From Erysipelothrix sp. UBA3377 (lineage in GTDB: Bacteria; Bacillota_I; Bacilli_A; Erysipelotrichales; Erysipelotrichaceae), in the NCBI GenBank assembly GCA_002359085.1, contig DEQB01000006.1:11177-21110 (forward strand): DNA of 9,934 nt. The letters run 5' to 3'. Shown here piece after piece: positions 7,168 to 9,934 of this stretch. The translations under genes and the position numbers were made by a program. Numbering within the stretch: the first letter of the stretch is position 1; every line of letters begins with the position of its first letter. The notes beneath the pieces were generated by a model. The model was not told the origin of the DNA, did not search any database, and was given only the letters and a program-made list of their open reading frames with translations.

Positions 7168-8148
7168 TTATAAGTATCCTATTTTTTTAAGTATCTTACG
7201 GTGTGCTGTCACAATCGTAATATCATTTAAGTGCGTAATGGGGATTAAAAAGTAATGTTCATGATCAATCACGTCATCCGTTTCATAAACGAAAATGTTC
7301 CAGTGTAGGTGTGTAAATTTATGGACCAGTTTCATAATTGGTTCTTCTGAGAGGTGTCCTTGTGTTTGGGGTAATCTGTATAAGCCTTTCATTAATCCAT
7401 CTGAATCATCCTTGGACATTAAAATATGGTTATGATCGATATGAATGAATGCACTCATATCATAGACAGGTACGGGTTTGGCTTTGGGGAAATAGGGGAT
7501 GGTGCCAATGTTTTCTCCGCGATAACAGGCACACATTTCTTTAAAAGGACTGCCTTCACAGGTTGTGTTTGAAGGCGTGTAGACAAGGGCACCCAACTCC
7601 ATGAGTGCTTGTACAAAGTCGGATGGACTGGCCTTACTCTTGATTAATGCTTCTTTTAAGAATGTTTCAAATGTTTTGTGTGCTTTTCTAGTATTGGCAT
7701 TCTCTGTGTAGTTTAAGTATCGTGCCATGACGCGTTTGACGTTGCCGTCTACAGCAATTTCTGGTAAATCAAAAGCAATGGCTGCGATTGCACTTGAGGT
7801 ATAGTCACCAATTCCAGGTATCTCCATAAGCTTTTCTTTAGATGCTGGTAAATGACCATCAAAGTGTTCCACCACGTATTGTGCCCCTTTGTGTAGGTTA
7901 CGGGCACGGTTATAGTAACCCAACCCTTCCCACAACTTTAAAACATCATTCAAATCAGCATTGGCCAAGTGTTGAACGGTTGGGTATTGTTTGATCCATC
8001 TTTGGTAATAGGGGATCATGGTTACAATTTGAGTTTGTTGGGCCATGATCTCACTTACCCAAATATGATAGGGGTCTTTTGTGCTTCTAAAAGGTAAATC
8101 ACGTTTGTTGGCGTGATACCAATCTAATAATCTTTTTGTAAATTCCAT
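7168..8148 (-). CDS. mutY: Adenine DNA glycosylase MutY, apparently lacking a normal 4Fe-4S cluster
   Basis: Base-excision repair glycosylase that removes adenine mispaired with 8-oxoguanine. From ATG 8148 it has 326 residues. Catalytic Glu33 lies in WVSEIMAQQTQ (30-40), the helix-hairpin-helix in MEIPGIGDYTSSA (108-120) and catalytic Asp134 in AVDGNVKRV (132-140). The C-terminal Nudix-like 8-oxoG recognition domain carries KFTHLHW, equivalent to the FSH loop. The Fe-S motif C-x6-C-x2-C-x5-C aligns with Tyr190, Cys197, Ser200 and Cys206, so two ligands are lost; an extra Cys208 is present. Clusterless MutY proteins are known from some lactic acid bacteria and other organisms. An in-frame TTG at 8184 lies in the terminator/promoter region and is rejected. 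No SD precedes ATG 8148. Convergent with fni. Confidence 0.93.
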   Translation of the reverse strand: MEFTKRLLDWYHANKRDLPFRSTKDPYHIWVSEIMAQQTQIVTMIPYYQRWIKQYPTVQHLANADLNDVLKLWEGLGYYNRARNLHKGAQYVVEHFDGHLPASKEKLMEIPGIGDYTSSAIAAIAFDLPEIAVDGNVKRVMARYLNYTENANTRKAHKTFETFLKEALIKSKASPSDFVQALMELGALVYTPSNTTCEGSPFKEMCACYRGENIGTIPYFPKAKPVPVYDMSAFIHIDHNHILMSKDDSDGLMKGLYRLPQTQGHLSEEPIMKLVHKFTHLHWNIFVYETDDVIDHEHYFLIPITHLNDITIVTAHRKILKKIGYL

Positions 8149-8154
8149 AAAGCT

Positions 8155-8184
8155 ATTATACCAAAATAAAAAAGAAAAGGGCAA
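8155..8184 (-). promoter_or_regulatory. Promoter of mutY, suggesting a leaderless mRNA
   Basis: On the minus strand, TTGCCC (8184-8179) and a perfect TATAAT (8160-8155) are separated by 18 bases. Only six bases separate the -10 box from the ATG at 8148, so the usual initiation point falls on or next to the A of the ATG. Its -35 box overlaps the right arm of the minus-strand terminator hairpin. Confidence 0.6.
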
Positions 8185-8196
8185 ATTGCGCCCTTT
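8163..8196 (-). terminator. Minus-strand intrinsic terminator upstream of mutY
   Basis: Read on the minus strand: AAAGGGC (8196-8190), a 7-base loop, GCCCTTT (8182-8176), then a T-rich tail down to about 8163 (TTCTTTTTTATTTT). This is a good intrinsic terminator for a transcript coming from the right, although no minus-strand gene is visible there. It could be the end of a small RNA, a leader attenuator of mutY, or a relic of a gene lost in rearrangement. On the plus strand there is no T tail. Confidence 0.65.
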
Positions 8197-8534
8197 CCCG
8201 AAGAGAGATAGTGCTTTTCATCATCATTACTTCGAAGAGGTAAGACGGCGTGTGGCCCCGTCAGAAAGGAGCGAAGTGTAAAACACGATAATGAATGAGC
8301 ATAAACAACATTACGTTGCTAGATATATGATAGCGCATACAACTTTAAATTGCAAGAACACTTGGTTTCAAAGGGGTATTATCGACTGCCTTCTTAAAGA
8401 CGTTAATTACAAAAAAAAGTTCCGTTTAGATACAATATCGGAAGTTAGTCTTTGGATACTCTTTTTATTTGGTTTTCGTGTCATAATTAAGACAAGTTGT
8501 CGTTGATTTGATTCAGATAAGGAGGTCAATTATT
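8197..8534. other. Gap without a recognisable gene; structured left part
   Basis: The left part contains nested inverted repeats: ACTTCG (8229-8234) pairing with CGAAGT (8272-8277) encloses GACGG (8244-8248) pairing with CCGTC (8258-8262), with purine-rich bulges between. The fold resembles a structured RNA, but I do not recognise a known riboswitch or RNA family on either strand. A 71-codon ORF at 8291-8506 (+) has no ribosome binding site, no visible domain and unconvincing composition, so I do not call it. A short perfect palindrome GACAAGTTGTC is at about 8491-8501. The left end of the IS30 element probably lies in the right part of this gap, but I could not identify its inverted repeat. 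Confidence 0.45.
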
Positions 8535-8729
8535 ATGACATCAACGAAACACAAACATCTTACTAGCGAAGATAGAATAATTATTGAAGAATCATTAAAC
8601 AATAATGTTAAATTGAAGGAGATATCAGAACATATTGGAAAAGATCCAAATACGATTTCAAAAGAAATTAAGAGAAATAGAATTGAGATGTTACAAAGTA
8701 GTTTTAATCAATCAAAGGGGGTATCTTAA
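8535..8729 (+). pseudogene. IS30-family transposase, N-terminal remnant
   Basis: The 64 codons from ATG 8535, preceded by a strong AAGGAGG (8519-8525), encode the N-terminal helix-turn-helix of IS30-type transposases: KHLTSEDRIIIEESLNN, then LKEISEHIGKDPNTISKEIKRNR (about residues 8-49). This domain binds the element's inverted repeats. Full-length proteins are about 300-400 residues and continue into a Cys-containing linker and a DDE catalytic domain; both are missing here. The reading frame stops at TAA 8727-8729 just after a segment (SSFNQSKG) that looks like the start of the linker. The next codon, TAG 8730, lies in the same frame as the ABC ATPase fragment that follows, so the two genes meet at a deletion junction. 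It is a non-functional insertion-sequence scar; the HTH peptide could still be translated. Confidence 0.8.
8535..8729 (+). mobile_element. Truncated IS30-family insertion sequence
   Basis: The 5' part of an IS30-type element is inferred from its transposase remnant. The right side has been removed at about 8716-8732, where sequence switches to an ABC transporter gene. The left boundary is not determined; it lies somewhere left of 8519. Terminal repeats and target duplication were not found. Confidence 0.6.
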
Positions 8730-8732
8730 TAG

Positions 8733-9272
8733 CCTGGACCCTCAGGAAGTGGTAAGAGTACCATATTGAATCTTGTAGGCCTGCTTGATAAACCCACATC
8801 AGGGAAAGTCATCCTCTTTGATGAGGATGCGCCCAAACCTTTTAGTGGTAAGGCAACACAGTTACTTCGAGATAAGATTGTATATCTCTTTCAAAATTTT
8901 GCGCTTGTTGATAATAAGTCTGTTGTATATAACCTTAAGATTGCTTTAGAACACGTTAAGGGTAATAAGCGTGAAATGATAAAAGAAGTTCTAGAAGAAG
9001 TAGGACTTGAAGGCTTCGAGAAAAAGAAAATCTATCAGTGTTCTGGTGGGGAACAACAAAGAATTGCGATCGCAAGACTCTTACTAAAACCCTGTGACTT
9101 AGTACTGTGTGATGAACCAACAGGTTCACTTGATGTTGACAACAAACATATTATCTTTGATCTCTTAAGAAAACTCAAAGCACAAGGGAAGAGTGTAGTG
9201 GTTGTAACCCATGACCAAGACTTGGTTGAGATTGCGGATGCAGTGTTGGATTTAGATGAGGAAAATAATTGA
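8733..9272 (+). pseudogene. ABC transporter ATP-binding protein, 5'-truncated; bacteriocin-export type
   Basis: Nucleotide-binding domain of an ABC exporter; 179 codons remain. In order: Walker A GPSGSGKST (from 8736), Q-loop in YLFQNFALVDNKSV, signature CSGGEQQRIAIAR, Walker B LVLCDEPTGSLD and H-loop VVVVTHD. The Q-loop wording and compact size resemble the ATPase of lactococcin-972-type bacteriocin loci, where it normally follows the bacteriocin gene and a multi-span membrane protein. Here the roughly 30-35 residues before Walker A are missing: an in-frame TAG (8730) replaces them directly after the IS30 remnant. The first possible start, TTG 8766, lies after Walker A and would give an inactive protein. 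The rest of the frame is open to its natural stop, which suggests a recent loss. Precise transporter class is inferred by resemblance. Confidence 0.78.
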
Positions 9273-9331
9273 AACGATACAACTTAATCAAAAACGGTGC
9301 GATTTAAACAAGAACGGTTGAAATTGCTTTA
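9272..9331 (+). repeat. Three 20-bp direct repeats upstream of the small-peptide promoter
   Basis: Three consecutive 20-base units (9272-9291, 9292-9311, 9312-9331) align without gaps. Their cores are AAACGAT, AAACGGT and GAACGGT, followed five bases later by CTT, TTT and ATT. The period is two helical turns, and the third unit contains the -35 box of the promoter. This spacing on one helix face is typical of sites for cooperatively binding activators such as LytTR-type response regulators, though the match to the published LytTR consensus is only partial. Confidence 0.65.
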
Positions 9332-9345
9332 TAAATAGTTACAAT
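9318..9345 (+). promoter_or_regulatory. Promoter of the 34-residue peptide gene
   Basis: TTGAAA (9318-9323), a 16-base spacer and TACAAT (9340-9345); each box is one base from consensus. Predicted initiation near 9352 is at the AAGGAGG ribosome binding site (9352-9358), giving a leader of about 16 bases. The -35 box lies inside the third direct repeat. Confidence 0.65.
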
Positions 9346-9367
9346 GTGATTAAGGAGGGATGATCTC

Positions 9368-9472
9368 ATGAATAAGATAATTGATTTATTAATGTCGCTT
9401 TCTCATAATGTAGATTCATTATCTCTTTGGGGACTTTATAGACCTAAAAGAGTAAGATCTCAAAGAAGTTAG
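9368..9472 (+). CDS. Small peptide of 34 residues, unknown; possible signalling-peptide precursor
   Basis: Unrecognised gene. ATG 9368 lies 9 bases after a strong AAGGAGG (9352-9358) and just downstream of a good promoter with upstream direct repeats, which argues that it is expressed. The peptide has an amphipathic N-terminal half (NKIIDLLMSLSHNVDSL, 2-18), an aromatic core SLWGLY (19-24) and a highly basic tail RPKRVRSQRS (25-34). There is no signal peptide and no Cys. The plan of amphipathic helix, short hydrophobic core with Ser, then a charged tail beginning with aromatic-x-Pro recalls AgrD-like cyclic (thio)lactone autoinducer precursors. However, those usually have an acidic tail, and no AgrB protease or histidine kinase is in the window. 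It could instead be a leader peptide or a small antimicrobial or regulatory peptide. Confidence 0.55.
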   Translation: MNKIIDLLMSLSHNVDSLSLWGLYRPKRVRSQRS

Positions 9473-9639
9473 TATGTGGATAAGTAGGTATAAGAACGGG
9501 GATATAGTTTGAACAAGGTCTGCTTGCTCATAAAGTAAATAGTTTTGAATAGAAATTTGTAATGAATACAATAACTGTATATTTTAAACATCAAAAGAAA
9601 AGTATTGAAATATAATCATAGAAAAAAAGGAGTTTAACT
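9473..9639. other. Intergenic region before the secreted protein gene
   Basis: No ORF with a ribosome binding site is present. A possible distal promoter is TTGAAC (9509-9514), 16 bases, TAAAGT (9531-9536). AAGAACGG at 9492-9499 repeats the core of the third upstream direct repeat, as a single copy. A short inverted repeat ATACA/TGTAT with a 5-base loop is at 9566-9580. Confidence 0.35.
9611..9632 (+). promoter_or_regulatory. Proximal -10 box and ribosome binding site of the secreted protein gene
   Basis: A perfect TATAAT (9611-9616) lies 23 bases before the ATG at 9640, and AAGGAG (9627-9632) lies 7 bases before it. No good -35 box is at the right distance, so the promoter may depend on an activator, or the distal promoter near 9509 may be used. 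Confidence 0.5.
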
Positions 9640-9934
9640 ATGAAGAGAATGTTTTCAAAGATATTATTAGTAGTAGCATTTTTGACCGTAAGTGTAACAC
9701 CAGTACTAGCAGATACAAATCTTTACGAGAAGTGTGAAGGTGAAAAAACAGTTGAAACTTATGCAGGTAATTTAAAAATAAAAAGTTCTTATTTAAGAAA
9801 TATTACAACTGGTATAAGTTACCATACATGGAGTGGCACATTTACTAAGAAAAGTTCGTACCCAGGAGCTTCGTACACAAATAGAGGGGCAACAAATCCT
9901 TATGGAAAGACTATAAGAGCGTCTTATAGAATAG
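9640..9934 (+). CDS. Secreted small protein, unknown family (3' end beyond window)
   Basis: ATG 9640 is preceded by AAGGAG at 7 bases. A clear signal peptide covers residues 1-24: basic MKRMFSK, hydrophobic ILLVVAFLTV, then TPVLA with predicted signal peptidase I cleavage before Asp25. The visible mature part (about 74 residues, still open at the window end) is rich in Tyr, Ser and Thr, has a single Cys (32) and looks like a beta-rich domain with repeated aromatic/glycine positions. A remnant of a lactococcin-972-type ATPase lies just upstream, so a bacteriocin-like product is possible; the ending GKTIRASY vaguely recalls that family, but the expected conserved pattern is not clear. A secreted antimicrobial, immunity or surface protein are all possible. 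Lower GC than the housekeeping genes on the left suggests accessory DNA. Confidence 0.7.
   Translation, partial: MKRMFSKILLVVAFLTVSVTPVLADTNLYEKCEGEKTVETYAGNLKIKSSYLRNITTGISYHTWSGTFTKKSSYPGASYTNRGATNPYGKTIRASYRI

Noticed and set aside
8229..8277. M-box, lysine riboswitch or SRP RNA resemblance of the nested hairpin
   Set aside because: A few shared words (CTTCG...CGAAG, GTCAG...GGAGCGAAG) but far too short and missing the conserved core of each family.
8291..8506. 71-codon plus-strand ORF in the mutY-IS30 gap
   Set aside because: No ribosome binding site, no promoter that I can defend, no recognisable domain, and it begins right after the structured element; probably chance.
9566..9580. ATACA/TGTAT inverted repeat as a BlaI-like operator
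   Set aside because: Only five base pairs per arm in AT-rich sequence, and not in the expected position over the promoter.
1..9934. CRISPR array, tRNA or rRNA genes
   Set aside because: No regularly spaced long repeats, and no tRNA-like cloverleaf or rRNA sequence seen on either strand.

Overview
This window looks like chromosomal DNA of a low-GC Gram-positive bacterium (Bacillota) that uses the standard bacterial code: TGA is a stop in several genes and Trp is TGG. The block cysS-mrnC-rlmB-sigma factor-rpmG-secE-nusG is the Bacilli-type order. A complete lower mevalonate operon with a type II IPP isomerase, and a MutY lacking half of its iron-sulfur ligands, suggest a fermentative or microaerophilic lineage such as Erysipelotrichia or a lactic-acid-bacteria relative. 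That placement is inference.

Positions 1-3283 hold information-processing genes. The 3' part of cysS, mini-RNase III (mrnC) and the 23S rRNA 2'-O-methyltransferase rlmB overlap head to tail. A GTG-started SigH-like sigma factor follows. A strong promoter at 2278-2306 then drives rpmG, secE and nusG, ending in a clear intrinsic terminator. The usual yacP gene between rlmB and the sigma factor is absent, and rplK/rplA do not follow nusG.

Positions 3303-7166 hold a mevalonate operon with its own promoter: mevalonate kinase, diphosphomevalonate decarboxylase, phosphomevalonate kinase and FMN-dependent IPP isomerase. Adjacent genes overlap by 1-8 bases. Together they convert mevalonate to IPP and DMAPP. 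HMG-CoA synthase and reductase are not in the window. A hairpin at 7146-7166 ends the operon and also faces the convergent mutY.

Positions 7168-8148 (minus) are mutY. Its Fe-S cluster motif has Tyr and Ser in place of two of four Cys, and its -10 box lies so close to the ATG that the mRNA may be leaderless. Upstream is an unexplained inverted-repeat region with a minus-strand terminator.

From about 8280 to the end the region looks accessory and rearranged. An IS30-type transposase remnant (HTH part only) abuts an ABC transporter ATPase that has lost everything before its Walker A loop; the ATPase resembles exporters of lactococcin-972-type bacteriocin loci. Just after it come three 20-bp direct repeats, a good promoter, a strong ribosome binding site and a 34-codon ORF. 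The window ends in a secreted small protein with a signal peptide, cut by the edge. The repeats plus short peptide are the most novel-looking part and could be a peptide-signalling or bacteriocin regulatory module. That role is a hypothesis; the repeats, promoter and ORF are directly visible.
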